Shown piece by piece: positions 15,181-23,108 of a stretch of DNA of 49,935 nucleotides. The DNA is from Bacteroidales bacterium (GTDB lineage: Bacteria; Bacteroidota; Bacteroidia; Bacteroidales; ML635J-15), in contig JAGCDJ010000004.1 of NCBI GenBank assembly GCA_017651185.1, positions 1 through 49,935 of the forward strand. Reading direction: 5' to 3'. How positions within the stretch are numbered: position 1 is the stretch's first letter; each line of letters starts with the position of its first letter. The notes under the pieces were generated by a model, which did no database searches, was not told the DNA's origin, and was given only the letters and a program-made list of their open reading frames with translations. Both the position numbers and the translations under genes were made by a program.

Positions 15181-15296
15181 GATATTTAAATTTTATGAAT
15201 ACTTCGCAAGGTAATAAAAATATAAATGCTAATCATGGAATAGTGTCTTTTTAACTTTGTTTTAATAATATATAATATTGTCTTATAGGTGGTAAT

Positions 15297-17510
15297 TTAA
15301 TCCCTGTCGATAGCGAACCTTATTCCTAAATAAAACTTGCGTCCGTCAATTGGTCCCCAGATGAGCGATGAATCAAAGTAGTCGCCAAACGGGTCGGTGA
15401 CTGCGATAATCGGATCTTTCTGCGTGAAGTTGAAAATATTCTCAACTCCTACATAGATGCTCCAACGCTTGAAAAACTTGGTAATCTGTGCATTGAAGAT
15501 GTTGTATGCCTTGAATTTGTCGTCGCGGCGATACTCTTCGGGATTGGCGGCTGTTGATGGTATTCGGCCTGGTCCATTGAACTGTGCGGTGAAGTCGAAC
15601 TGCCATTTTTCAAGTTTTGTACGATACGAGGTTGTCAGCAAACCTTTGAAACGGCTCATCAATGGGGATTCCACAAGGTTTCCATCTATGGTCTGCCTTA
15701 CATCGTTGTAGCGGAATGCGCCTGTAATGTCCCATCCGCGAAGCACTTCGCACGACATTTCAATCTGGTAGGTGTTGGAGAACGATTTGCCATCGAGGTT
15801 GTAGAACTCAACTTCGCCTGCAGTCTCGAAATCGGCAACTATCTGCTTCACAAAGTCGGTGCGATAGTATTCTGCCATAATGTTCAGAACTCTGTCCTTT
15901 ATGGGAACGTTTGCCGAGAAGGTGAGACCGTAGTTCCATGCTTCCTCCATATCCAAGTCGCTGTGGATTATTATCTTTCGCGACGATGCCAGAAGGAACG
16001 AGTTTTCACTCAGCACATTGGCTTTGCGGAACGACCTTCCTGCCGATGCACGCAGTGTGAGGTATTCGTTGATGCTGTATTTCAGGTTGAGTCGTGGCGT
16101 GAAAAGGAATCCGTACTGGTTGTGGTAGTCGCCACGAACGCCAGCAATCATATTGAAGTTGCCGAAATGACCCGTGTATTGGAAAAATACTCCGGGAACA
16201 GCCTCCAAGTCGTTCATTATGCTGTCGTTGAGGTTCTGGTGAAGATTTTCGTACTTCATACTTATGCCAGTGGTGTATGAGTGCTTTTCGTTGCCACCGA
16301 ATGCCGATTTCCACAGTACATTACCATATAAACTATTCTGACTTGCATCAAAATTGTTGTGTCCATAGTACGAATCCTGATGGTGGGTTATGAAGTTGGT
16401 AATCACTGCAATGCTCTGGTAGTCCTTTTCAGGGAAAACATATCCGCACTTCAAGAACGCTTCTCCGCGTTGCGAATGAATCTTGATTTTGTACAGTTCG
16501 CTCTGTGTTGTGTCGTATGTATGATGTTCCGTGCTAATCTGACCATTGCGGCGAGTTTCGTCAATGTACTTTATGCCGAACCTCATTGTCAAGTGCTTGC
16601 CAAAGTAGTCCCAGCGATTGAAAAAGTTGTACTGCGTGACATTGGGCGAATCGTAGAAATTGTCGTGGTTGTGGTCCATCTTGATGAAGCGGTTCTGCGC
16701 GTGTGCAAATATCTGTGTGCTAACAGTTTCGCTTACTTTTATCGGAGCGTCGATATTGCCTTCCACATTGCCGTGCGAACTTCCCATGAGGTTGAGCGAG
16801 AATTTGTCGGACTGGCGCGGCTTCTTGTATTCCACATTTATCTGACCAGTCACGGCATCGTAACCATTTATCACAGTGGAAGTTCCCTTCGAAATCTGCA
16901 TTGATGTCATCCACGGACCAGGAATGTAGCCGAGTGCATACGGCTGCGAAAGTCCATACAAGTTGGGAATGTTTTCGGTTAGGAACTGCACATATTTGCC
17001 AGCAAGACCGAGCAACTTGATTTGCTTTGCGCCGGTTGCTGCATCGGTGTTTCCTGCATCGACTGATGCGTTTGTCTCAAAACTTTCCGACAGGTTGCAG
17101 CAGGCGGCCTTGCACAATTCTTGTCCCGAAACATCCTGCACATTGCCGATTTCCATACGCGAATAGCGTGTTCCTGCCTGTCGTTCGTTCACGGTGACTT
17201 CCGAAAGCATTTCGCCGGATGTGAGGGTAACTTCTATAGTTTTGCGCTTTTCTGTAATTACAATCGTGTCGGTGTTGTAGCCTATAAAACTGACAATCAG
17301 TTTGTCTGTGCTATTGACCTTGTTTATCTTGAAATTGCCGTTCATGTCGGAAATGGTACCAACACTGCTGTTTTCCCAGTAGACATTGGCTCCGAAAAGC
17401 GTTTGCTTGTTTCCGTCAACAATTTCGTACACCGTACCGCTTATCTGGGCTTGCAGACAAGTCGCGAATGCAATTGTTGTGGCTAATGCCAATAATATTT
17501 TGTTTTTCAT
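15297..17510 (-). CDS. TonB-dependent outer membrane receptor (probable metal uptake or sensing)
   Basis: A 737-residue receptor. After the signal peptide (1-22) comes a carboxypeptidase-regulatory-like beta-sandwich (about 23-98), the plug domain (about 115-240) and a 22-strand-type barrel ending in KFYLGIRFAIDRD. The plug begins with ELCKAACCNLSESFE, in which Cys133, Cys137 and Cys138 form an unusual Cys cluster. I associate this plug variant with a Bacteroidota receptor group that is linked to small His/Cys-rich exported proteins, consistent with the gene directly upstream. It is not a SusC-type receptor. The ligand, probably a transition metal or its complex, is inferred from context only. 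A 70-base gap with two hairpins separates it from the upstream gene. Confidence 0.88.
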   Translation of the reverse strand: MKNKILLALATTIAFATCLQAQISGTVYEIVDGNKQTLFGANVYWENSSVGTISDMNGNFKINKVNSTDKLIVSFIGYNTDTIVITEKRKTIEVTLTSGEMLSEVTVNERQAGTRYSRMEIGNVQDVSGQELCKAACCNLSESFETNASVDAGNTDAATGAKQIKLLGLAGKYVQFLTENIPNLYGLSQPYALGYIPGPWMTSMQISKGTSTVINGYDAVTGQINVEYKKPRQSDKFSLNLMGSSHGNVEGNIDAPIKVSETVSTQIFAHAQNRFIKMDHNHDNFYDSPNVTQYNFFNRWDYFGKHLTMRFGIKYIDETRRNGQISTEHHTYDTTQSELYKIKIHSQRGEAFLKCGYVFPEKDYQSIAVITNFITHHQDSYYGHNNFDASQNSLYGNVLWKSAFGGNEKHSYTTGISMKYENLHQNLNDSIMNDLEAVPGVFFQYTGHFGNFNMIAGVRGDYHNQYGFLFTPRLNLKYSINEYLTLRASAGRSFRKANVLSENSFLLASSRKIIIHSDLDMEEAWNYGLTFSANVPIKDRVLNIMAEYYRTDFVKQIVADFETAGEVEFYNLDGKSFSNTYQIEMSCEVLRGWDITGAFRYNDVRQTIDGNLVESPLMSRFKGLLTTSYRTKLEKWQFDFTAQFNGPGRIPSTAANPEEYRRDDKFKAYNIFNAQITKFFKRWSIYVGVENIFNFTQKDPIIAVTDPFGDYFDSSLIWGPIDGRKFYLGIRFAIDRD

Positions 17511-17537
17511 CTTACTGTTTTTTGAAATTATAAATTT

Positions 17538-17576
17538 GGACTTTAAGTCCGTACTTATCTCATTGGTAGTGAGATA
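17538..17576 (-). promoter_or_regulatory. two hairpins in the gap between the His-rich protein and the TonB receptor genes
   Basis: GGACTT/AAGTCC (17538-17550, one-base centre) and TATCTCA/TGAGATA (17556-17562 with 17570-17576) form consecutive hairpins in the intercistronic RNA, just after the stop codon of the upstream gene. No T run follows, so they are more likely processing or stability elements, or an attenuation site, than a complete terminator. Confidence 0.4.
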
Positions 17577-17580
17577 CTAA

Positions 17581-18045
17581 TCATAATCTCAAACAGGAGT
17601 TGACAAGGCACACTTTGCCATCGGTACGCATTGTAACATCTGTGGAAGATGCTAACAATTGGCTGGTTGCCAGATTGTTGATGCTAGTTTCGCAAATGTT
17701 TGCAAAATTTGTTGCAAATATGCTTATTGTTGTGATTTCGGGCAGTGATGTGTGGATATTGCTTTGGAACAAGTCCTTGAGTGACATGAATTCTACATGT
17801 GTGTGCTTCTGGTGTTCCTTCTGGCTTTCGCAGTGGCAAAGATGACCATCGCAATGGTGGCTGTGGCATTCGTGATGCGAATGGCACTCGTGGTTGTGCG
17901 AAACTTCGCCAAACTCGAAAAGGCTAATTTCCTGATGTTCCTCGTTGCAGCATTTGCAGAAATAGTGTTCATACACAATGCCGTTTGAGGTAAGGAATAC
18001 CATCAAAGCCGTGATTGTAGCCAATATTGCGCTTGTCAATTTCAT
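17581..18045 (-). CDS. small exported His/Cys-rich protein (HYC_CC_PP-like)
   Basis: A 154-residue protein with an N-terminal hydrophobic export segment (residues 1-22), then HYFCKCC at 27-33 and a central run of His and Cys (residues 50-82, with repeated ECHSHH and CHCES units). The remainder is a low-complexity Ser/Thr/Ile-rich tail ending in CLVNSCLRL. The layout resembles the HYC_CC_PP family of Bacteroidota exported proteins that accompany TonB receptors with a CKAACC plug motif; the match is by pattern only. It probably binds copper, zinc or a similar ion at the cell envelope and may deliver it to or from the receptor encoded downstream. It is the first gene of that two-gene unit. Its -7 box leaves almost no 5' leader. 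Confidence 0.65.
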   Translation of the reverse strand: MKLTSAILATITALMVFLTSNGIVYEHYFCKCCNEEHQEISLFEFGEVSHNHECHSHHECHSHHCDGHLCHCESQKEHQKHTHVEFMSLKDLFQSNIHTSLPEITTISIFATNFANICETSINNLATSQLLASSTDVTMRTDGKVCLVNSCLRL

Positions 18046-18050
18046 CGTTG

Positions 18051-18058
18051 CAAAGGTA
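18051..18058 (-). promoter_or_regulatory. putative -7 element of the His-rich protein/TonB receptor operon
   Basis: TACCTTTG on the minus strand fits TAnnTTTG. Only five bases separate it from the ATG at 18045, so transcription may begin at or next to the start codon. No TTTG is found 19 bases further upstream. Confidence 0.5.
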
Positions 18059-18104
18059 GGATTTTTTTTCTTCGGCTAGATTTGATTAACAAAACATTAA
18101 GTTT

Positions 18105-18370
18105 ATGTGGGCAAAGCCCGTTTCTATGCCTACGGCGTTTCTGTGGCTAAAGCAGTTTCTTAGTTTCTATGCCTACGGCGTTTCAAAGTTTCTATGGGCT
18201 TCGCCGTTCTATGCCTGAGGCGTTTCTAAGTTTCTCGCTGCTTGTGCTGAGCCTGTCGAAGTACGCTGTTTCTATGGCTGACGCCGTTTCTAGGTTAGGT
18301 GGTCTAACGGTCTTGCTGTCTAACAGTCTTACGGACTGGTGGTCTTTGTTGTCCGCAAGACAGATCTTCT
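18105..18370. repeat. patch of decayed miniature hairpin repeats
   Basis: This gene-free stretch (18046-18424) contains about seven copies of a unit GTTTCTATG plus a small GCC-GGC or GGC-GCC hairpin: for example GGGCAAAGCCCG at 18109, GCCTACGGC at 18128 and 18171, GGGCTTCGCC at 18196, GCCTGAGGC near 18213 and GGCTGACGCC near 18277. The last part switches to GTCTAACGGTC-like and GTCTAACAGTC-like words that can also pair with GTTAGAC at its end. A CTGAGCCTGTCGAAG word (18247-18261) is embedded. Single relatives lie at 5646-5700 and 22977-23000. Confidence 0.7.
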
Positions 18371-18397
18371 GTTAGACTTTATTAAATCCTTTTTGCG

Positions 18398-18405
18398 TAT
18401 CTTTG
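18398..18405 (+). promoter_or_regulatory. putative -7 element of the methyltransferase gene
   Basis: TATCTTTG, 19 bases before the ATG at 18425, fits the Bacteroidota -7 consensus. The -33 region has only weak similarity (GTTAG). Confidence 0.5.
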
Positions 18406-18424
18406 CAACCTAAATTTATGATAT

Positions 18425-18940
18425 ATGAGAAAGTTGGTTGAAATTTTCGGATATGCTCTTGGCGGACTGATGTTTGTGATTTTAATCCCAGCAATAATGT
18501 GGTTTGCTTCATTGATGCCTGACATTTGTGCGGTGAAAGTTTGGCAAATCATTGTTTCTGCGGTGCTTGCTGTTGTTGGGTTGGTTCTGAGCATTTGGTC
18601 TATCGTGTATATGAGGCACAAAGGCGATGGCAATCCGATGGATGCGTTCGGACACGAGGTCGCACCGCGAACCAAGCACCTTATGACTGAAGGTCCTTAC
18701 AGCCTGAGCCGAAATCCAATGCTGACAGGAAGTTTCATATATAACGCTGCCGCTTGCGTGTGGCTGTGGACATGGCAGTCGCTGGTGGTTTTTGTCGCGT
18801 TTGTTGTTATTATGTTGGCGCAGGTAATGACGGAGGAAAAGCGCCTTCGCCGCGATTTTGGCGATGAATACGATGCATATTGCCGTAGAACTGGACGATT
18901 TTTGCCGTTTAGTTTAAAAAGGGGAATATTTGGAAGATAA
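18425..18940 (+). CDS. isoprenylcysteine carboxyl methyltransferase-like membrane protein
   Basis: A 171-residue protein with four to five membrane segments. The C-terminal half has the signature of the ICMT/phospholipid methyltransferase family: GPYSLSRNPMLTGSFIYNAA near residues 92-111 and the terminal EEKRLRRDFGDEYDAYCRRTGRFLPF. The family uses S-adenosylmethionine at the membrane to methylate carboxyl or amino groups of lipids or lipid-like molecules; the actual substrate in bacteria is mostly unknown. The ATG at 18425 is chosen because an ATG seven bases upstream (18418) opens a different, quickly closed frame. There is no terminator before the next gene, which has its own promoter-like box. 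Confidence 0.85.
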   Translation: MRKLVEIFGYALGGLMFVILIPAIMWFASLMPDICAVKVWQIIVSAVLAVVGLVLSIWSIVYMRHKGDGNPMDAFGHEVAPRTKHLMTEGPYSLSRNPMLTGSFIYNAAACVWLWTWQSLVVFVAFVVIMLAQVMTEEKRLRRDFGDEYDAYCRRTGRFLPFSLKRGIFGR

Positions 18941-18978
18941 AAAAACATCAAATTAGTCTTAAATTCTCCCAATATTAT

Positions 18979-18986
18979 TATCTTTG
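18979..18986 (+). promoter_or_regulatory. putative -7 element of the FISUMP gene
   Basis: TATCTTTG, 23 bases before the ATG at 19010. A weak TTAG-like -33 region precedes it. Confidence 0.45.
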
Positions 18987-19009
18987 TGTGGCTATAAATA
19001 AATGTATTT

Positions 19010-20590
19010 ATGAGAAGTTTTTTTACAAATTTACTGATTTTGATGTTTGTCTTGTCCGGATATTCACAAGAAATTACGGTCAGTTTTATAGGGCAGTTGA
19101 ATAATTCAGAATATTGTACTATGGATAGTGTAGTAATTACCAATATTACAAGAAACTGGACAGAATCTATTGTATATCCTGACACCATATTAGTGGTAGG
19201 TGGTATTGTTGGCAACAATTTAAACATTGTGTCCACTATGGGATTGGAGCAGAATGTTCCAAATCCGTTTGATTGCGAAACCCAAGTAGAACTCACTGTG
19301 TTGAACCGTGAAGATGTGCGTATGCAATTGCTTGATGTAGCAGGTCATGTATGTGCCGAATACACAGGTTCCCTTAATGAGGGAGTACATGTTTTTGATA
19401 TTTCGGCGGCAGATCCGCAGGTTTATCTATTGAATGCAATTATAGGAAACAATACATATTCTATAAGGATGGTGAATGTCGGTAGCGGTTGTTGTGCTAG
19501 AATAAAATACTCTGGAATAGGAAAGGACATTGTTAGAAAATTTGAAACAACTAATGAATTCGAGTTGGGTGACGATATGCTGTATGTCGGTTATGTGACC
19601 ATTGACGGAGATGTTGTGCCCAGTGATACTGTAGAGCAGTTTTTGGCAGAAAGTCAGTGCGTAACTTTGCGTTTTACGCGAAGTTTCCAACCTAATGTCG
19701 AAACCATTGATGCCCGTCCCACAATAAATATGACGGTTACTTTGCGAGGTCGAATAATAGATACGGGTGGATCTCCCATTGTTGCTTGTGGGTTCTATTA
19801 CGGAATATCTGAGGATAGTTTGTCGCATAATGTTGTTTTAACAGAGGCGTCGACGGTTTTTTCAGATACTCTAATTGGATTGTCACAAGGAATTACCTAT
19901 TATTATGTGGCTTACGCTACCAATAGTGCTGGGACTGGTTATGGTGAAGTGAGGACATTTATCATTGGACCTGTGGGAGAGCCAGGAGAACCATTTACTG
20001 ATACTCGTGATGGAAACATTTATCCTACAGTAATAATAGGTTCTCAAATATGGATGGCAGAGAATCTGCGCTATGCAGGCGACATACCATTGGGTAGTGA
20101 AACAAGCTATGTTTTGCCGTATATTTATTATCCTCATTGTAATTCTAGCAATGTTGAAGCTTACGGTTATCTATATAACTGGTCTGCAGCAATGAATGGA
20201 GCAAGTAGTAGTGCTAGCAATCCGAGCGGTGTACAAGGCATTTGTCCGGAAGGCTGGCATTTGCCGAGCAATGCGGAATGGACTCAACTTTCCAATTTTT
20301 TGGGAGGAACAACCAATGCTGGTGCAATGTTGGCTGGAAATGAATATTTGTGGACAAGAGGGGAACTCACTAACTCGTCTTACTTTGGAACAACAGGATT
20401 CGATGCTTTACCTGCTGGGTTTTATGGAGCAGATTACGATGATTTTGGGCGTAGAGCAGATTTTTGGTCTAGTACCGTGAATATTGATACTAACGCATAT
20501 GGACGCAGTATTGAATATTATTCTTCAGTCTTGAATAATAACATTGGCAGGGAGTATTTGGGGCGTAGTATTCGTTGTGTAAAGGATTAA
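19010..20590 (+). CDS. FISUMP-domain surface protein with internal T9SS-sorting-like domain
   Basis: A 526-residue exported protein. The signal peptide (1-19, ending GYSQ) precedes a region that looks like a T9SS type A sorting domain placed internally (79-158: LEQNVPNPFDCETQVELTVL, then LLDVAG, then VYLLNAIIGN). A fibronectin type III-like domain follows (about 225-315), and a FISUMP domain (Fibrobacter succinogenes major paralogous domain, about 330-526) with DGNIYPTVIIGSQIWMAENL, GYLYNWSAAM, CPEGWHLPSNAEW, FDALPAGFY and the terminal GRSIRCVKD. FISUMP domains are common in secreted Bacteroidota and Fibrobacter proteins of unknown function. There is no sorting domain at the C-terminus, so the route to the surface is uncertain. 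Confidence 0.85.
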   Translation: MRSFFTNLLILMFVLSGYSQEITVSFIGQLNNSEYCTMDSVVITNITRNWTESIVYPDTILVVGGIVGNNLNIVSTMGLEQNVPNPFDCETQVELTVLNREDVRMQLLDVAGHVCAEYTGSLNEGVHVFDISAADPQVYLLNAIIGNNTYSIRMVNVGSGCCARIKYSGIGKDIVRKFETTNEFELGDDMLYVGYVTIDGDVVPSDTVEQFLAESQCVTLRFTRSFQPNVETIDARPTINMTVTLRGRIIDTGGSPIVACGFYYGISEDSLSHNVVLTEASTVFSDTLIGLSQGITYYYVAYATNSAGTGYGEVRTFIIGPVGEPGEPFTDTRDGNIYPTVIIGSQIWMAENLRYAGDIPLGSETSYVLPYIYYPHCNSSNVEAYGYLYNWSAAMNGASSSASNPSGVQGICPEGWHLPSNAEWTQLSNFLGGTTNAGAMLAGNEYLWTRGELTNSSYFGTTGFDALPAGFYGADYDDFGRRADFWSSTVNIDTNAYGRSIEYYSSVLNNNIGREYLGRSIRCVKD

Positions 20591-20610
20591 TAAGCCGTTT
20601 ATATAATTAT

Positions 20611-20637
20611 AGTAGATGGTTGTCTGCTGTTTTTTTT
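20611..20637 (+). terminator. weak terminator between convergent genes
   Basis: AGTAGA pairs with TCTGCT (one G-T pair) around a 6-base loop, followed by eight T. It lies 20 bases after the FISUMP stop codon and just before the end of the convergent glycosyltransferase gene. Confidence 0.4.
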
Positions 20638-20640
20638 ACT

Positions 20641-21777
20641 CTATTTCGTTTGCTTATACAAACCCAGAATTTTCCCCGTCATAATATTCCACGCATACTT
20701 GCTTTTTTCGGTGCGGACGGCTTGAATAAATTCGCTACTGCGCTCATTTTCAAAGAAGTCAGATAGTGCGTTTGCAATTTCATCTGCTTTTGGTTCAACC
20801 ACATATCCGCTTTTGCCGTTGATGACAATTTCGCCAAGTCCACCAACATTTGTTACCAGCATTGGTTTCTCGAAATGGAAGGCAATTTGCGTTACTCCGC
20901 TTTGCGTTGCCGACTTGTAGGTCTGTGCAATGATGTCGGCGGCGGAGAAATATAGGTTTACCTTGTCGTCGGGAATAAACTCGTTGTGTATTATGATTTT
21001 ATCTTCAATTTTATGTTCGGCAATCTGCTTGCGGTAGATGTTTTCGTCTTGGTAGAACTCGCCTGCGACAATAAGTTTTATGTTTGAATTGCGTAGTTTG
21101 CTGTCTGCGAAGGCATCAATAAGCAAGTCGAGGCCTTTGTATGCGCGGACAAGGCCGAAAAACAGAACATATTTGCAATTTGCATCTAAGCCAAGTTGTT
21201 GCAATGCTTGGTTGCGTTCAAGCAGTTTTCCGTAGTGGTCGTAAATGGGATGTGGGGAGAATGTCCGCGGTTTGCCTTGCTTGTCGAACTTGCCAATGTC
21301 ATCGGCTACCGACTTCGAAAGGGCAATGAATCTGTCCATCGACTTTACAAAATATGGTGGCAAAATCTTGTCAAGAATATTTTGCTCGTGCGGTATCATA
21401 TTGTGTACAAGTGCAATGCACTTTGTTTTGCCGTTTCGATGGACGATGCGGGCGATTTTGCCAAAACTTGGTGCCATGAACGACATCCAGTAGCAGAAAA
21501 TCACCATATCGGCATTCTTTTCGCGGATTTCACGTCCGACTTTCATCCAGTTGAACGGATTTGTGGAGTTTATTCTCCGTGAAATGCTAAGGCCTTCTGG
21601 TTTAGGGGAATCGGTGAATTGCGTCTTGCCAGGGAACAGGAAAGATGGATATTGCAGCGTGAATGTTACAATTTCCACTTCGTGACCTTCGGCAACGAAT
21701 TCCCGCGCCAGTCTTTCGTTGAAACTGGCTAAACCTCCACGGTAGGGGTGTGCGCTTCCTACAATGATGATTTTCAT
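20641..21777 (-). CDS. glycosyltransferase family 4 protein
   Basis: A 378-residue GT-B fold glycosyltransferase. The N-terminal domain starts with MKIIIVGSAHPYRGGLASFNERLA, the glycine-rich acceptor-side loop of GT4 enzymes. The C-terminal domain has KYVLFFGLVRAYKGLDLLIDAF near residue 208 and the nucleotide-sugar binding stretch AQTYKSATQSGVTQIAFHFEKPMLVTNVGGLGE (first part near 290), in which a Gln-Ser-Gly replaces the more usual EGFG-like loop. It lacks a membrane segment and probably works at the inner face of the membrane on a glycan or lipid intermediate. It is 14 bases behind the mannose-1-phosphate guanylyltransferase gene, which suggests a GDP-mannose-derived donor (inference). Confidence 0.85.
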   Translation of the reverse strand: MKIIIVGSAHPYRGGLASFNERLAREFVAEGHEVEIVTFTLQYPSFLFPGKTQFTDSPKPEGLSISRRINSTNPFNWMKVGREIREKNADMVIFCYWMSFMAPSFGKIARIVHRNGKTKCIALVHNMIPHEQNILDKILPPYFVKSMDRFIALSKSVADDIGKFDKQGKPRTFSPHPIYDHYGKLLERNQALQQLGLDANCKYVLFFGLVRAYKGLDLLIDAFADSKLRNSNIKLIVAGEFYQDENIYRKQIAEHKIEDKIIIHNEFIPDDKVNLYFSAADIIAQTYKSATQSGVTQIAFHFEKPMLVTNVGGLGEIVINGKSGYVVEPKADEIANALSDFFENERSSEFIQAVRTEKSKYAWNIMTGKILGLYKQTK

Positions 21778-21791
21778 TGCGTTGTGCCGAC

Positions 21792-22877
21792 TTATTTTAT
21801 TCCTTCGCCGAACTTTACCTTGGCATCGTTTAGCATTTCGGTAAGTGTCTGTTCGTTTTCGCGCTTGCAGATTAGCAATGCCTTGTCGGTATCGACAACG
21901 ATGAAATCATCAAGGTCGCGAATGATGGCTATCTTGTTGTCGCCCTGAATGTTAACATAGTTTCCGTTGGAATTGGCGAACAAGGTGTTCTTGTATAGGT
22001 CGGTGTTGCCGTTTTCGTCGCGGTTGGCTATGGTGTAGAGCGAGTTCCAAGTTCCAAGGTCAGACCAGCCGAAGTTTGTCTGCATAACATATACATTCGA
22101 TTCCTTTTCCATCACGCCGAAGTCGATTGAAATGCTCTTTGCTCCGGAATAAATTTCGGTGATGGTTTCTTTTTCGCGCGGTGTGTTGAAATTCTTTATG
22201 CCTTCCGAGAACAGCGAGTACAATTCTTTCAGGTGGTTCTTTATAGCATCGCGGATTGAGGTTTGTTTCCAAAGGAAAATACCTGAGTTCCAAAGGAAGT
22301 CACCGCTTTCGAGGAAGAATTTTGCAAGTTCAAGTTGTGGCTTTTCTGTGAAGGTTTTTACTGGTATGAACTTCTGGTTTTCAGCGTTTTCCGACATCTG
22401 AATGTAACCGTAACCAGTTGCTGGACGGTTTGGAGTGATGCCAAGTGTGAGCAGTGAGTTGCTTTCGGTGACAAATTCAAGCCCTTCGGTGATGTTGTCC
22501 AGAAAGAGATCCTCGTTGAGAATCAGGTGGTCGGCAGGTGTAACAACGATTTTTGCATCTGGATTTTTCAGTCCGATTTTGCAGTTGGCGTACATGATGC
22601 ATGGTGCCGTGTTGCGACGCATCGGTTCGCCGAGAATGTTCTCTACGGGGATTTTGGGCAGTTGTTCGTGTACAATGCTGCTGTATTCCTCGTTGGTTAC
22701 GACATATATGTTTTCGTCGGGGATTATCTTTGTAAAACGGTCGAATGTCTGCTGTATTAATGTGCGTCCAACGCCAAGAATGTCAAGGAATTGCTTTGGC
22801 ATATCGGAACGGCTTACCGGCCAAAAACGACTTCCGATGCCACCTGCCATTATTACGCAGTAGTATGTTTTGTCCAT
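21792..22877 (-). CDS. manC: mannose-1-phosphate guanylyltransferase
   Basis: A 361-residue nucleotidyltransferase that makes GDP-mannose from mannose 1-phosphate and GTP, supplying polysaccharide and glycoprotein synthesis. The N-terminus shows CVIMAGGIGSRFWPVSRSDM (7-26) followed by PKQFLDI, the nucleotide-binding signature; VTPADHL and FGWSDLGTWNSLY mark the sugar-binding half. There is no C-terminal cupin isomerase domain, so it is the single-function type. The start is taken at ATG 22877 (MDKTYYCVIM); ATG 22886 is also possible. A longer open frame reaching 23042 runs through dispersed repeats and is not coding. It forms an operon with the downstream glycosyltransferase. Confidence 0.92.
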   Translation of the reverse strand: MDKTYYCVIMAGGIGSRFWPVSRSDMPKQFLDILGVGRTLIQQTFDRFTKIIPDENIYVVTNEEYSSIVHEQLPKIPVENILGEPMRRNTAPCIMYANCKIGLKNPDAKIVVTPADHLILNEDLFLDNITEGLEFVTESNSLLTLGITPNRPATGYGYIQMSENAENQKFIPVKTFTEKPQLELAKFFLESGDFLWNSGIFLWKQTSIRDAIKNHLKELYSLFSEGIKNFNTPREKETITEIYSGAKSISIDFGVMEKESNVYVMQTNFGWSDLGTWNSLYTIANRDENGNTDLYKNTLFANSNGNYVNIQGDNKIAIIRDLDDFIVVDTDKALLICKRENEQTLTEMLNDAKVKFGEGIK

Positions 22878-22976
22878 TGTATGCATAGTGAATCTCGTAT
22901 TTTTATTATTCTGCAAAGTAACAACAAATATTTGGGATTTGCGAATTAAAGGCAATGATTTTTTTGAGGCTTTGCT

Positions 22977-23000
22977 GTTTCTATGCCTTCGGCGTTTCTT
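22977..23000. repeat. GCC-GGC miniature hairpin repeat, single copy
   Basis: TTTCTATGCCTTCGGCGTTTC is one more member of the hairpin family seen at 5646-5700 and 18105-18295. It lies upstream of the manC gene in a 417-base gene-free stretch (22878-23294). Confidence 0.6.
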
Positions 23001-23004
23001 GTCG

Positions 23005-23024
23005 AGACGCGCCATGGCACGTCT
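23005..23024. repeat. imperfect AGACG palindrome
   Basis: AGACG and CGTCT enclose GCCATGGC, giving a 20-base near-palindrome. It is a diverged member of the AGACGC repeat family at 5837-5865 and 23089-23108. Confidence 0.5.
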
Positions 23025-23036
23025 TTGCGTTCGTAT

Positions 23037-23064
23037 TGTCATGCTGAACTTGTTTCAGCATCTG
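23037..23064. repeat. dispersed 28-bp hairpin repeat, second copy
   Basis: Exact reverse complement of 11654-11681. The core GCTGAA/TTCAGC hairpin is preserved in both copies. Confidence 0.75.
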
Positions 23065-23088
23065 TAAAGACAAATGATTTTATCGTTG

Positions 23089-23108
23089 AGACGCAAAATT
23101 TTGCGTCT
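23089..23108. repeat. perfect 20-bp AGACGC palindrome
   Basis: AGACGCAAAATTTTGCGTCT is a perfect palindrome, flanked by GTTG and GTACA as in the copy at 5837-5865. Confidence 0.75.

Noticed and set aside
22878..23042. N-terminal extension of the mannose-1-phosphate guanylyltransferase
   Set aside because: The added residues are encoded by dispersed hairpin repeats and are strongly basic; the family starts at the MDKTYYCVIMAGG segment.
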